Below, in pieces: positions 49,942 through 59,035 of a DNA stretch of 64,000 bases; position 1 is the stretch's first letter; each line of letters begins with the position of its first letter. The notes beneath the pieces are model-generated. The model saw only the letters and a list, made by a program, of their open reading frames with translations. It searched no databases and was not told where the DNA came from. A program made the position numbers and the translations under genes. Origin of the DNA: Streptomyces roseolilacinus (GTDB lineage: Bacteria; Actinomycetota; Actinomycetes; Streptomycetales; Streptomycetaceae); NCBI RefSeq assembly GCF_014649335.1, contig NZ_BMSV01000001.1, forward strand, positions 1-64,000, read 5' to 3'.

Positions 49942-52032
49942 GTGGCGCGCAGCGTGTACGTGACCGGGATCGAGCGCGGGGACGGCCGCCAGGTCGTGGA
50001 GCTGGGAGTGATGGAGCTCCTCACCCGCCAGGTGGACCGGGTGGGGGTGTTCCGCCCGCTGGTGCACGACGGGCCGGACCGCCTCTTCGAGCTGCTGCGG
50101 GCCCGCTACCGGCTGTCGCAGGACCCGGCGACGGTGTACGGCATGGACTACCGGGAGGCGGCGGCGCTCCAGGCCGAGCAGGGCACCGACGCGCTCGTGT
50201 CCCACCTGGTGGAGCGGTTCCACGCGGTGGCGCGCGCCTACGAGGTCGTCCTCGTCCTCGGTACGGACTTCGCCGCGACGCAGCTGCCCGACGAGCTGGC
50301 GCTCAACGCGCGCCTGGCCAACGAGTTCGGCGCCTCCGTCATCCCGGTCGTCGGCGGCAAGGGCCGGCCGGCCGACGCGGTGCGGGCCGAGGCGCGCAAC
50401 GCGTTCCGCGCGTACGACGGGCTCGGCTGCGACGTCCTGGCGATGGTCGTGAACCGGGTGGCCACCGAGGACCGGGGGGCGATAGCCGAGCGGCTCGCGG
50501 CCCGCCTCCCCGTCCCGTGCTACGTCCTGCCCGACCAGCCGGCGCTCTCCGCCCCGACGGTCGCGCAGATCACCCACGCGCTGGGCGCCCGCGTCGTGCT
50601 CGGGGACGACTCGGGGCTGGCGCGCGACGCCCTGGACTTCGTCTTCGGCGGCGCGACGCTGCCGAACTTCCTCAACGCCCTGACCCCCGGCTGCCTGGTC
50701 GTCACCCCCGGCGACCGCGCCGACCTGGTGGTGGGCGCGCTGGCGGCGCACTCGGCCGGCACGCCGCCGATCGCGGGCGTCCTGCTCACCCTGAACGAGC
50801 AGCCCGGCGAGGAGGTCCTCACCCTGGCCGCCCGCCTGGCCCCCGGCACGCCGGTGATCGCGGTCAGCGGCAACAGCTTCCCCACCGCGCAGGAGCTGTT
50901 CGCGCTGGAGGGCAAGATGACCGCGGCCACCCCGCGCAAGGCGGAGACCGCGCTGGGCCTCTTCGAGCGCCACGTCGACACGGGCGACCTGCTGAAGCGG
51001 GTCTCCGTCGCGCGCAGCGGCCGCGTCACGCCGATGATGTTCGAGCACGAGCTGCTGGAGCAGGCCCGCGCCGACCGCCGCCGGGTCGTGCTGCCGGAGG
51101 GCGTGGAGGAGCGGGTGCTGCGCGCCGCCGACGTGCTGATCCGCCGCGACGTGTGCGACCTGACGCTGCTCGGCGACCCGGACACGATCCGCAAGAAGGC
51201 CGCCGACCTGAGCATCGACCTGTCCGGCGCGCAGCTGGTCGACCCGGCGGCGTCCGAGCTGCGGCAGCGTTTCGCGGAGCGGTACGCGGCGCTGCGCGCG
51301 CACAAGGGCGTCTCGGTGGAGCTGGCGTACGACGTGGTGTCGGACGTCAACTACTTCGGCACGCTGATGGTCGAGGAGGGCCTCGCGGACGGCATGGTGT
51401 CGGGGTCGGTGCACTCGACGGCGGCGACGATCCGGCCGGCGTTCGAGATCATCAAGACGAAGCCGGACGCGTCGATCGTGTCGTCGGTGTTCTTCATGTG
51501 CCTGGCGGACGAGGTCCTCGTGTACGGCGACTGCGCGGTCAACCCGGACCCGGACGCCGAGCAGCTCGCCGACATCGCCGTCCAGTCGGCGGCCACCGCC
51601 GCCCGGTTCGGCGTCGAGCCGCGGATCGCGATGCTGTCGTACTCGACCGGCACGTCGGGGTCGGGCGCGGACGTGGACAAGGTGCGCGAGGCGACGAAGC
51701 TGGTCCGCGCGGCGCACCCGGAGCTGAGCGTCGAGGGCCCGATCCAGTACGACGCCGCCGTGGAGCCGTCCGTCGCGGCGACGAAGCTGCCCGGCTCGGA
51801 CGTCGCGGGCCGGGCCACCGTGCTGGTCTTCCCGGACCTGAACACGGGCAACAACACGTACAAGGCCGTGCAGCGCTCGGCGGGCGCCGTGGCCGTGGGC
51901 CCGGTGCTGCAGGGCCTGCGCAAGCCGGTGAACGACCTGTCGCGCGGCGCGCTCGTCAGCGACATCGTGAACACGGTGGCCATCACCGCCATCCAGGCGC
52001 AGGCACAGGCCGCGCCGCACGGCCCCGCGTGA
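49942..52032 (+). CDS. pta: Phosphate acetyltransferase
   Basis: A 696-residue protein from GTG 49942 after GGAGACC. The N-terminal part is a dethiobiotin synthetase-like P-loop domain (DRTGG region middle), and the C-terminal about 330 residues are the PTA_PTB catalytic domain (VVLPEGVEERVLRAADVLIRR, DGMVSGSVHSTAATIRPAFEIIK, FPDLNTGNNTYKAVQRSAG). It interconverts acetyl-CoA and acetyl-phosphate and stands 57 bases before ackA in the same direction. It is the long two-domain actinobacterial type. Confidence 0.95.
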   Translation: MARSVYVTGIERGDGRQVVELGVMELLTRQVDRVGVFRPLVHDGPDRLFELLRARYRLSQDPATVYGMDYREAAALQAEQGTDALVSHLVERFHAVARAYEVVLVLGTDFAATQLPDELALNARLANEFGASVIPVVGGKGRPADAVRAEARNAFRAYDGLGCDVLAMVVNRVATEDRGAIAERLAARLPVPCYVLPDQPALSAPTVAQITHALGARVVLGDDSGLARDALDFVFGGATLPNFLNALTPGCLVVTPGDRADLVVGALAAHSAGTPPIAGVLLTLNEQPGEEVLTLAARLAPGTPVIAVSGNSFPTAQELFALEGKMTAATPRKAETALGLFERHVDTGDLLKRVSVARSGRVTPMMFEHELLEQARADRRRVVLPEGVEERVLRAADVLIRRDVCDLTLLGDPDTIRKKAADLSIDLSGAQLVDPAASELRQRFAERYAALRAHKGVSVELAYDVVSDVNYFGTLMVEEGLADGMVSGSVHSTAATIRPAFEIIKTKPDASIVSSVFFMCLADEVLVYGDCAVNPDPDAEQLADIAVQSAATAARFGVEPRIAMLSYSTGTSGSGADVDKVREATKLVRAAHPELSVEGPIQYDAAVEPSVAATKLPGSDVAGRATVLVFPDLNTGNNTYKAVQRSAGAVAVGPVLQGLRKPVNDLSRGALVSDIVNTVAITAIQAQAQAAPHGPA

Positions 52033-52089
52033 CACCCGCGCCCCCGCCCGCCCCGCCCCTCCCGCCCGACGACAGAAAGCACCGCACCC

Positions 52090-53292
52090 GTGACCAGCGC
52101 GACCCGTGTCCTCGTCCTCAACTCCGGCTCCTCGTCGGTGAAATACCAGCTGCTCGACATGCGGGACGGCTCCCGTCTCGCCGTCGGCCTCGTGGAGCGG
52201 ATCGGCGAGAGCACCTCGCGCCTGGTGCACACGCCGGCGGGCGGCGGGCGGCGCGAGCGCACCGCCCCGATGGCCGGCCACGAGGCGGCCCTGAGGGCGG
52301 TCGCGGCGGAGCTGACCGCCGACGGCCTCGGCCTGGACTCCCCCGACCTGGCGGCGATCGGCCACCGCGTGGTCCACGGCGGCCTGCGGTTCACCGAGCC
52401 CACGGTGGTCACGGACGAGGTGCTGGCGGAGGTGGAGCGGCTGGTCCCGGTCGCCCCGCTGCACAACCCGGCGAACATCGTCGGCATCCGCACGGCGCGG
52501 GCGCTGCGCCCGGACCTGCCGCAGGTGGCGGTCTTCGACACGGCGTTCCACACGACGATGCCCGAGCACGCCGCCCGGTACGCGATCGACACGGAGACCG
52601 CCGACGCGCACCGCATCCGCCGCTACGGCTTCCACGGCACCTCCCACGCGTACGTCTCCCGCGAGACGGCGCGGCTGCTGGGCAGGGACCCGTCGGAGGT
52701 GAACGTGATCGTGCTGCACCTGGGCAACGGCGCGTCCGCCTCGGCGGTGGCCGGCGGGCGGTGCGTGGACACGTCGATGGGCCTGACGCCGCTGGAGGGC
52801 CTGGTGATGGGTACGCGGTCCGGTGACGTCGACCCGGCGGTCACCTTCCACCTGCGGCGGGTGGCGGGGATGTCGGTCGACGAGATCGACGAACTGCTGA
52901 ACAAGAGGAGCGGTCTCGTGGGGCTGTGCGGGGACAACGACATGCGGGAGATCCGCCGCCGAATCGACGAGGGCGACGAGCGGGCCCGGCTCGCGTTCGA
53001 CATTTACGTCCACCGCCTGAAGAAGTACGTCGGGGCGTACTACGCGGTGCTCGGCCGGGTGGACGCGGTGGCGTTCACGGCGGGCGTCGGCGAGAACGCG
53101 GCCCCGGTGCGGGAAGCTGCCCTGGAGGGCCTGGAGCAGCTGGGCCTGGCGGTGGACCCCGAGCTCAACGCCGTGCGGTCCGGGGAGCCGCGCCTGATCT
53201 CGCCCGCGGGCGCGCGGGTGGCGGTCGCGGTGGTTCCGACCGACGAGGAACTGGAGATCGCACGACAGACTTACTCGCTGGTAAACAACTGA
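52090..53292 (+). CDS. ackA: Acetate kinase
   Basis: A 400-residue protein from GTG 52090; its ribosome site is weak (GAAAGC). Motifs: VLNSGSSSVKYQL, VFDTAFHTTMPEHAARYAID (catalytic Asp and Arg), FHGTSHAYVS and VIVLHLGNGASASAVAGG. It makes acetate and ATP from acetyl-phosphate in concert with Pta; they are in tandem. Confidence 0.96.
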   Translation: MTSATRVLVLNSGSSSVKYQLLDMRDGSRLAVGLVERIGESTSRLVHTPAGGGRRERTAPMAGHEAALRAVAAELTADGLGLDSPDLAAIGHRVVHGGLRFTEPTVVTDEVLAEVERLVPVAPLHNPANIVGIRTARALRPDLPQVAVFDTAFHTTMPEHAARYAIDTETADAHRIRRYGFHGTSHAYVSRETARLLGRDPSEVNVIVLHLGNGASASAVAGGRCVDTSMGLTPLEGLVMGTRSGDVDPAVTFHLRRVAGMSVDEIDELLNKRSGLVGLCGDNDMREIRRRIDEGDERARLAFDIYVHRLKKYVGAYYAVLGRVDAVAFTAGVGENAAPVREAALEGLEQLGLAVDPELNAVRSGEPRLISPAGARVAVAVVPTDEELEIARQTYSLVNN

Positions 53293-53353
53293 AATCGGGA
53301 AACAACAACTCACTTCGAAGAACTCGACTGAGCGGCAGTCCGCCCATTTGTAC

Positions 53354-53398
53354 ATTCCGCCGGCCGGAATATTCCGCACTGAAACAAACCGATAGGAT
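53354..53398 (+). promoter_or_regulatory. Dyad and -10 element upstream of pyk
   Basis: ATTCCG (53354-53359) and CGGAAT (53365-53370) are inverted around CCGGC. TAGGAT at 53393-53398 is a good Streptomyces -10, and the predicted start of transcription is at or next to the pyk ATG (53406), so pyk may be leaderless. No clear -35 was found. Confidence 0.4.
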
Positions 53399-53405
53399 CC
53401 GCCTT

Positions 53406-54836
53406 ATGCGCCGTTCCAAAATCGTCTGCACACTGGGCCCCGCCGTCGACTCCTACGAGCAGCTGAAAGCGCTCATCGAGGCCGGCATGAACGTGGCCCG
53501 TTTCAACATGAGCCACGGAACCCACACTGAGCACGAGGAGCGGTACCACCGCCTTCGCAAGGCGGCCGAGGACACGGGCCACGCCGTCGGCGTGCTCGCC
53601 GACCTCCAGGGCCCGAAGATCCGTCTGGAGACCTTCGCCGAGGGCCCGGTGGAGCTGGTCCGCGGGGACGAGTTCACGATCACCACCGAGGACGTCCCCG
53701 GCGACAAGTCCATCTGCGGCACCACGTACAAGGGCCTCCCCGGCGACGTCTCCAAGGGCGACCAGATCCTGATCAACGACGGCAACGTCGAGCTGAAGGT
53801 GCTGGAGGTCGACGGCTCCCGGGTGCGCTCGATCGTCATCGAGGGCGGTGTCATCTCCGACCACAAGGGCATCAACCTGCCGGGTGCGGCGGTGAACGTG
53901 CCGGCGCTCTCCGAGAAGGACGTCGAGGACCTGCGCTTCGCCCTGCGGATGGGCTGCGACATGGTCGCGCTGTCCTTCGTCCGGGACGCCGACGACGTCA
54001 AGGACGTCCACCGCGTGATGGACGAGGTGGGCCGCCGGGTCCCGGTCATCGCGAAGGTGGAGAAGCCGCAGGCCGTCGCCAACATGCAGGACGTCGTGAT
54101 GGCGTTCGACGGCGTGATGGTGGCGCGCGGCGACCTCGCCGTCGAGTACCCGCTCGAGAAGGTCCCGATGGTGCAGAAGCGGCTCATCGAGCTGTGCCGC
54201 CGCAACGCCAAGCCGGTGATCGTCGCGACCCAGATGATGGAGTCGATGATCACCAACTCGCGGCCGACGCGCGCCGAGGCGTCCGACGTGGCGAACGCGA
54301 TCCTGGACGGCGCCGACGCGGTCATGCTGTCCGCGGAGTCGTCCGTGGGCGCGTACCCCATCGAGACGGTCAAGACGATGTCGAAGATCGTCACGGCGGC
54401 GGAGGAGGAGCTGCTCTCCAAGGGCCTGCAGCCCCTGGTCCCCGGCAAGAAGCCGCGCACGCAGGGCGGTTCGGTGGCCCGCGCGGCCGCGGAGATCGCG
54501 GACTTCCTGCACGGCAAGGCGCTGATCGCCTTCACCAAGTCCGGCGACACGGCCCGCCGCCTGTCCCGCTACCGCGCGGCGCAGCCGATCCTGGCGTTCA
54601 CCACGGACGTCGCCACCCGCAACCAGCTGGCGCTGAGCTGGGGCGTCGAGTCCTTCGTCGTCCCGCACGTCGACAACACCGACGCGATGGTCGACCTGGT
54701 CGACGCGGAGCTGCTGAAGCTCCAGCGCTACAACCCGGGCGACGTCATGGTCATCACCGCCGGCTCCCCGCCCGGCGTCCCCGGCACCACGAACATGGTC
54801 CGCGTCCACCACCTGGGCAGCGGCGAGGACGCCTGA
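53406..54836 (+). CDS. pyk: Pyruvate kinase
   Basis: A 476-residue protein from ATG 53406. Motifs: KIVCTLGPAVDS, NVARFNMSHGTH, ADLQGPKIR, IAKVEKPQAVANM, VMVARGDLAVEYPLEKVPMVQK and ATQMMESMITNSRPTRAEASDVANAI (K+ and substrate sites), with the C-terminal allosteric domain (AFTKSGDTARRLSRYRAAQPILAF). It converts PEP to pyruvate and makes ATP. It follows ackA by 113 bases, with its own dyad and -10, so it may be transcribed on its own. Strong terminator after the gene. Confidence 0.97.
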   Translation: MRRSKIVCTLGPAVDSYEQLKALIEAGMNVARFNMSHGTHTEHEERYHRLRKAAEDTGHAVGVLADLQGPKIRLETFAEGPVELVRGDEFTITTEDVPGDKSICGTTYKGLPGDVSKGDQILINDGNVELKVLEVDGSRVRSIVIEGGVISDHKGINLPGAAVNVPALSEKDVEDLRFALRMGCDMVALSFVRDADDVKDVHRVMDEVGRRVPVIAKVEKPQAVANMQDVVMAFDGVMVARGDLAVEYPLEKVPMVQKRLIELCRRNAKPVIVATQMMESMITNSRPTRAEASDVANAILDGADAVMLSAESSVGAYPIETVKTMSKIVTAAEEELLSKGLQPLVPGKKPRTQGGSVARAAAEIADFLHGKALIAFTKSGDTARRLSRYRAAQPILAFTTDVATRNQLALSWGVESFVVPHVDNTDAMVDLVDAELLKLQRYNPGDVMVITAGSPPGVPGTTNMVRVHHLGSGEDA

Positions 54837-54850
54837 CACCGGACGTACGG

Positions 54851-54886
54851 CGGGGGCGGCACCCGGTGGCCCGGGTGCCGCCCCCG
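54851..54886. terminator. Bidirectional terminator between pyk and the next minus gene
   Basis: A 16-bp perfect stem pairs 54851-54866 (CGGGGGCGGCACCCGG) with 54871-54886, loop TGGC. It lies 14 bases past the pyk stop and 11 bases past the stop of the leftward gene ending at 54898, so it serves convergent transcription. Confidence 0.85.
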
Positions 54887-54897
54887 TCGCGGCGCGC

Positions 54898-56208
54898 TCA
54901 GTCCTCGATGTAGTTGCGGAGGCCCGGCACGGCCAGGGTGCCGCCGAACTGGGCCGCCTGGGTGACCTTCACGTCGGTGAAGAAGGCGTAGGGAACGTCC
55001 AGCGGGGGCGGGCTCTCGGGGCTGAACGTGATCGGGATGATGCCGAAGAGGTCGCCCTTCAGCTCCTCCGTGTACATCGTCACCGTGCCGCCGCGGATCG
55101 TGGAGGTGGACCCCGGGCGGGACGCGACGTGGCCCGTGCGGCCCTCACTGTGGACGGTGAGCTGGTGCAGGTCCTTGATGTCCACCTCCGAGGCGGTGAA
55201 CTTCAGGGCCTTCTTGACCGTGCCGCTGCCCGTTCGGACCTCGACGATGCCGTGGTACTTCAGCCCGCGCAGGGTGAGCTTCGTGCTCTCCAGCCGCCAC
55301 GGGTCGTCCGCCACGTGCGGGATGCCGGGCTCCAGCTCGGCGTCCGCGAGGGCCTGGGGGTCCGGGGTGGGGCACGGGAAGCGGGGCTTGGCGCCGTCCG
55401 GGACGTCCTCGTCCTTCTTCGGGTCCAGGCCCTTGACGTCCTCGGGCAGCTCCTCGACCTCGGCGCCCACCTTGCCGGCGGCCTCCCTGATGGCCTCCTC
55501 GGTCTCGTCCGACACCTCGTCGACCGGCTTCGCGGACGGGCGCCCGGGGCCCTCCGCCGGCTTCGTCGGCGGCTTCGCCGTCACCGGGGCGGTGGGCGTC
55601 GCGGTCGGCGGGGCGGTGGGCGTCGCGGTCGGCGCGGGCGCCGACGGGGCGGCTCCGGTCGGCTCCTGCCTGCCCGCCAGTCCGCCGAGGAGGTCCTTGA
55701 CGGCCTCCCCGACCCCCAGCGGGTCCAGGGGGTCGCGCGACGCGGTGGGCGTGGGGGACGGGGTCGCGGCCGGGGACGTGTCCTTCTGCGGTTCCTTCGT
55801 CGGGTCCGCCGTCGGCTCGTCCGTCCCGTCCCCCGACGGCTTCCCCGTCGGCTTCCCCGACGGCGTCCCGCCGCTCGGCGACGGGGTCGCGGACGGCGAC
55901 GCCGAGGGCGAGGGCGACAGGCTCGGCGTCGGCTTCGGCTCCTCCGACTCCGCCGGCTCGTCCGACTGCGTCACGCACGGGCCCGGCGCGAAGGGGACGT
56001 CCTTCTCGTCCGCCAGCGCCGGCCGCGGCGTGAGGCTCATGCCCACCAGGACGGCCGTGGGCATCGCGGCCAGGGCCAGCGCCTTGCCCGCCGGCGCCTG
56101 AAGCCTGGTCAGCAGCGATCTGCGGGGGGCCGCGTGGCGCGGTCCACCCCTTCCGCGCACGGCCCCGTCGTCGGCCGCCGCCGGCTGTGTCTCGTCACCC
56201 CGCACTGT
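54898..56208 (-). CDS. Secreted or membrane-anchored protein of the DUF6230/DUF6114 operon
   Basis: A 436-residue protein from GTG 56208, after GGGAGGAACA, overlapping the DUF6114 stop by 14 bases. A hydrophobic segment (about residues 40-60, KALALAAMPTAVLVGMSLTP) acts as signal or anchor. A long Pro/Ser/Thr-rich region full of PS/PT repeats (about 80-240) leads to a folded C-terminal domain (LTLRGLKYHGIVEV, ALKFTASEVDIKDLHQL, AQFGGTLAVPGLRNYIED). The end resembles the DUF6230 partner in theme, so both may be outside the cell and bind one another or the wall. I do not recognise a function. Confidence 0.7.
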   Translation of the reverse strand, partial: TVRGDETQPAAADDGAVRGRGGPRHAAPRRSLLTRLQAPAGKALALAAMPTAVLVGMSLTPRPALADEKDVPFAPGPCVTQSDEPAESEEPKPTPSLSPSPSASPSATPSPSGGTPSGKPTGKPSGDGTDEPTADPTKEPQKDTSPAATPSPTPTASRDPLDPLGVGEAVKDLLGGLAGRQEPTGAAPSAPAPTATPTAPPTATPTAPVTAKPPTKPAEGPGRPSAKPVDEVSDETEEAIREAAGKVGAEVEELPEDVKGLDPKKDEDVPDGAKPRFPCPTPDPQALADAELEPGIPHVADDPWRLESTKLTLRGLKYHGIVEVRTGSGTVKKALKFTASEVDIKDLHQLTVHSEGRTGHVASRPGSTSTIRGGTVTMYTEELKGDLFGIIPITFSPESPPPLDVPYAFFTDVKVTQAAQFGGTLAVPGLRNYIED

Positions 56209-56704
56209 TCCTCCCGCCATTGGCGTCGACAGTCGTCTCGGTGTCGTACATGGGTGCGGCGACCGGGTCCGGCAGGTCGTCCGCGTGGGGCTCCGGCTCG
56301 CTCTCCGGCTGCCCGGGCGCCCAGGAGACGGAGAGGGCTCCACCGATCAGCGCCATCAGGAAGCCGATGACGAAGCCGCCCAGGTTGGCCACGGGGATGG
56401 ACACCAGGGCGAGCAGGATCGCCGCGACACCCGCGAAGATGCGCACGGCCTGCTGGAACCACATGGTCAGGCCCAGGGTGACCAGCAGGACCCCGATGAT
56501 CAGCGACCCGGCGCCCGCGGTGGTCGCCATCGAGAGGGTCATCTGCCCGAGCTGGAGGGTCGCGTACGGGAAGTAGGCGATCGGGATTCCGCCCAGCAGG
56601 GTGAACAGGCCCGCCCAGAACGGCCGGGTACCCCGCCAGTCACGGAACCGCTGCCTGAGGACGCGGATGAAGTGCTCGTTCTGCTCCGGCGACTCGGCGC
56701 TCAT
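56195..56704 (-). CDS. DUF6114-type membrane protein with four segments
   Basis: A 169-residue protein from ATG 56704, 5 bases after GGGAG. Four membrane segments are visible (WAGLFTLLGGIPIAYFP, AGAGSLIIGVLLVTLGLTMWF, VRIFAGVAAILLALVSIPV, GGFVIGFLMALIGGALSV), with a charged C-terminal tail. From memory this is DUF6114, found next to DUF6230 in many actinobacteria. It sits between the DUF6230 gene and the P/S/T-rich protein, overlapping the latter, so the three form one operon. Function unknown. Confidence 0.82.
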   Translation of the reverse strand: MSAESPEQNEHFIRVLRQRFRDWRGTRPFWAGLFTLLGGIPIAYFPYATLQLGQMTLSMATTAGAGSLIIGVLLVTLGLTMWFQQAVRIFAGVAAILLALVSIPVANLGGFVIGFLMALIGGALSVSWAPGQPESEPEPHADDLPDPVAAPMYDTETTVDANGGRNSAG

Positions 56705-56798
56705 GGAAGCTCCCTGGAACTGTGTTGCTGTGTCGAAGAGGGAGACGGGCGGGCACGGTCGCCTCGCGGGTCCCGCGCCCGCCCGTACGGATCACCGG

Positions 56799-57476
56799 TC
56801 AGTAGCACTCGACCTTGGGGCCGTCACCCTTGTGCAGGCGCATGCTCAGGCCGGGCAGCTTGAACGTGCCGGCCGTGGTCGCCCACGCCTTCTGCTCCAC
56901 GTCGGTGAGGACCGCCGTCTCCGCCTGCTGGGCGAAGCCGTTCTGGTTGATCTTCTCGTCCTTGACCGCCGGGCCCTTGCCGAAGGGCTTGCCCTGGGCG
57001 GTGTCCTTGGCGGCCATGCCGATGTCGATGTTCTTGAACTCGGCGTTGGCGTCGAGGTCCGTGACGTCGAGGTACAGGTTGGTCGCGTGGACCCGCTGCG
57101 CCTCGCTCTTCGGGTCCGTGCCCGCCGTCAGCTTCAGCGTGATCTTGCCGAAGACCGGCACGTCCGGCGTGACCACCGACTGGCACATGTTGGTGATCTT
57201 GGCATCCCGGAAGGTCGAGATCGCGACCGGCCGCGGAACGAGCTGGTCACCCTCCTTGATGTTGGCGTAGCCCATGTCCACGCCGCCGTACTGGGCGAAG
57301 CCGGTGCCGTCCAGGCGCTCCGCCTTGACCTTGAACTCCTGGCCGGAGACGGCGAACGACGCTGCGAGCGCGCCCTGCGCCAGTCCGACGCCCACCGCCG
57401 CCGTCGCGACCACGCTGGGCACCATGACGACGGCGAACCGCTTCCATCTGGTCCCACCGCGAACCTGGGACTTCAT
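56799..57476 (-). CDS. DUF6230-type exported protein
   Basis: A 225-residue protein from ATG 57476, 5 bases after GGAGG. A signal peptide (KSQVRGGTRWKRFAVVMVPSVVATAAVGVG, ending near ALAAS) is followed by an all-beta domain (FAVSGQEFKVKAERLDGTGFAQYGG, LYLDVTDLDANAEFKNIDIG, TFKLPGLSMRLHKGDG). From memory this is DUF6230; it has at times been labelled cholesterol esterase, but no esterase motif is seen here. First gene of the three-gene operon. The 581-base upstream region carries several dyads and no other gene. Confidence 0.82.
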   Translation of the reverse strand: MKSQVRGGTRWKRFAVVMVPSVVATAAVGVGLAQGALAASFAVSGQEFKVKAERLDGTGFAQYGGVDMGYANIKEGDQLVPRPVAISTFRDAKITNMCQSVVTPDVPVFGKITLKLTAGTDPKSEAQRVHATNLYLDVTDLDANAEFKNIDIGMAAKDTAQGKPFGKGPAVKDEKINQNGFAQQAETAVLTDVEQKAWATTAGTFKLPGLSMRLHKGDGPKVECY

Positions 57477-57812
57477 AGATTCCTCCTTCTCGGACGTACA
57501 TCTCCGGGCCGGACCCGAAGGCCCGTCCTGGGATGGGAGAAGTGCTACGTCCTCGGGAAGGGGAACGCCCGCGGATCGGGCGCGAGCCGCGTCCGGATCA
57601 CCGGCGATCACCCCCGAGCGACAACCACCGGCCGCTCGGCGCAGGCGTCCGCGCGGCCTGTTCGGACAGGCCCTGCCGGATGAGCAGGAACCCCCCTGTC
57701 CGCGGCCGGCGCAGGTGCCCCGGCCCACTCGGTGGGGAACCGACCCCGCGGTGCGGCGTCGGACCGAGCGTGGCCGATCGTGGTCCATTCGGGCGCGGGG
57801 CACAAGGGGGTT

Positions 57813-57830
57813 CGTTACCGGCTAGTAACG
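57813..57830. promoter_or_regulatory. TTAC..GTAA dyad upstream of the DUF6230 operon
   Basis: CGTTAC (57813-57818) and GTAACG (57825-57830) are inverted around CGGCTA. TetR-type regulators of lipid genes often bind TTAC(6)GTAA sites. The right half CTAGTAA is also in the icmA palindrome. Confidence 0.45.
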
Positions 57831-57944
57831 GCTCGATAAACCGGGCGCGACAGCGCGCCGTCGCGCAGGCACTCACGGTGCTACCGACCGGTTCGGCGAA
57901 AGGTGATTTCAGCGTCGATAGACGGACATAAAGTCGGTGTTGAC

Positions 57945-57986
57945 TTACTGGAAGTAACAGCGACCGCGATTGCCAAGATTTGGCAA
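57945..57986. promoter_or_regulatory. Two more dyads in the DUF6230 upstream region
   Basis: TTACT (57945-57949) and AGTAA (57953-57957) are inverted around GGA. TTGCCAA (57970-57976) and TTGGCAA (57980-57986) are inverted around GAT. They are 13 bases apart. No protein gene lies in 57477-58057; the spacing between the start of the operon and these dyads is about 470-510 bases. Confidence 0.4.
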
Positions 57987-58057
57987 AACGCGGCCGTGCG
58001 ACGCCCCGGAGGCCGCCCCGCGGCCCTGCCGGCGGGACGGCCTCGGGGGGGCCGGGG

Positions 58058-59035
58058 TCAGAAGAGCACGCGCGCCAGGTCGCCGCGGGCCTTGATCACC
58101 CTCGGGTCGTCCGGGCCGATGACCTCGAACAGCTCCAGCAGCCGCAGGCGCGCCGCGTCCCGGTCGTCGCCGGCCGTGCGGCGCACGGTGTCGACGAGCC
58201 GCCCGAAGGCGTCCTCCACGTGGCCGCCCACCAGGTCGAGGTCGGCGGCGTCCAGCTGGGCCGCCACGTCCGCCGGGTCGTCGGCGGCGTTCTTGCGGAC
58301 CTGCTGCGGGTCCATCCCCTGCACCCGGCCGAGCAGCTCGGCCTGGGCGAGGCCCAGCTTGGCCTCCATGTTGCCCGGGTCGTCGACCAGCACGTTCCGG
58401 TAGGCCTGGATCGCGCCGGGGATGTCGTTGGAGTCCAGCGCCCGGACCGCCGCCTCCAGCAGCGCGTCGTACGGGCCGGCCGGCACCGTCCCGGCCCCGG
58501 CGTCCACGCCGGGGGCCTGCCCGTCCGCGTCCACGGTCAGGCCGGTCAGGCCGAAGCGCTGCTCGGCGACCTGGACGAGCTGGTCCAGGGTCTCGCGGAT
58601 CTGCGGCTCCGGCGCCGCGCCCTGGAAGAGGGGCAGGGCCTGGCCGGCCACCACCGCGAACACCGCCGGGATGCCCTGGATCCCGAACTGCTGCATCAGC
58701 ATCTGGTTGGCGTCGACGTCGATCTTCGCCAGGACGAAACGGCCGTTGTACTCGACGGCCAGCCGCTCCAGCAGAGGGCCGAGCTGCTTGCACGGCTGGC
58801 ACCACTCGGCCCAGAAGTCGATGACGACCGGTACCTCGGCGGACCGCTGGACGATGTCGCGCTCGAAGCCCGCCTCGTCGACGTCGATCACCAGCGCGGA
58901 CGGGGGCACGGCTCCGCCGCCGCCCTGTCCGCCCGCTTGCGCGCGCGCCTGCTCCGCCTTCGCCTTGGCCTCTCCGGCCGCCTTCACCGCGGCGAGGTCG
59001 ACGACGCCGCTCATGGACATGTTCCTAGGCTGCAT
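58058..59035 (-). CDS. Thioredoxin-domain protein with C-terminal TPR-like repeats (CnoX/YbbN type)
   Basis: A 325-residue protein from ATG 59035, 8 bases after GGGGGAGG. A low-complexity N-terminus is followed by a thioredoxin domain with WAEWCQPCKQLG (Cys79, Cys82) and GIQGIPAVFAVVAG, then helical TPR-like repeats (DALLEAAVRALDSNDIPGAIQAYRNVLVDDPGN, DVAAQLDAADLDLVGGHVEDAFGRLVDTV). This is the CnoX/YbbN arrangement, a redox-linked chaperone. WCQPC replaces WCGPC. It is divergent from the TetR gene. Confidence 0.92.
   Translation of the reverse strand: MQPRNMSMSGVVDLAAVKAAGEAKAKAEQARAQAGGQGGGGAVPPSALVIDVDEAGFERDIVQRSAEVPVVIDFWAEWCQPCKQLGPLLERLAVEYNGRFVLAKIDVDANQMLMQQFGIQGIPAVFAVVAGQALPLFQGAAPEPQIRETLDQLVQVAEQRFGLTGLTVDADGQAPGVDAGAGTVPAGPYDALLEAAVRALDSNDIPGAIQAYRNVLVDDPGNMEAKLGLAQAELLGRVQGMDPQQVRKNAADDPADVAAQLDAADLDLVGGHVEDAFGRLVDTVRRTAGDDRDAARLRLLELFEVIGPDDPRVIKARGDLARVLF

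Noticed and set aside
57533..57931. Short frames in the 57.5-58.0 kb gap
   Set aside because: They lack ribosome sites, show mixed third-position use and no recognisable protein, so the gap is treated as regulatory.
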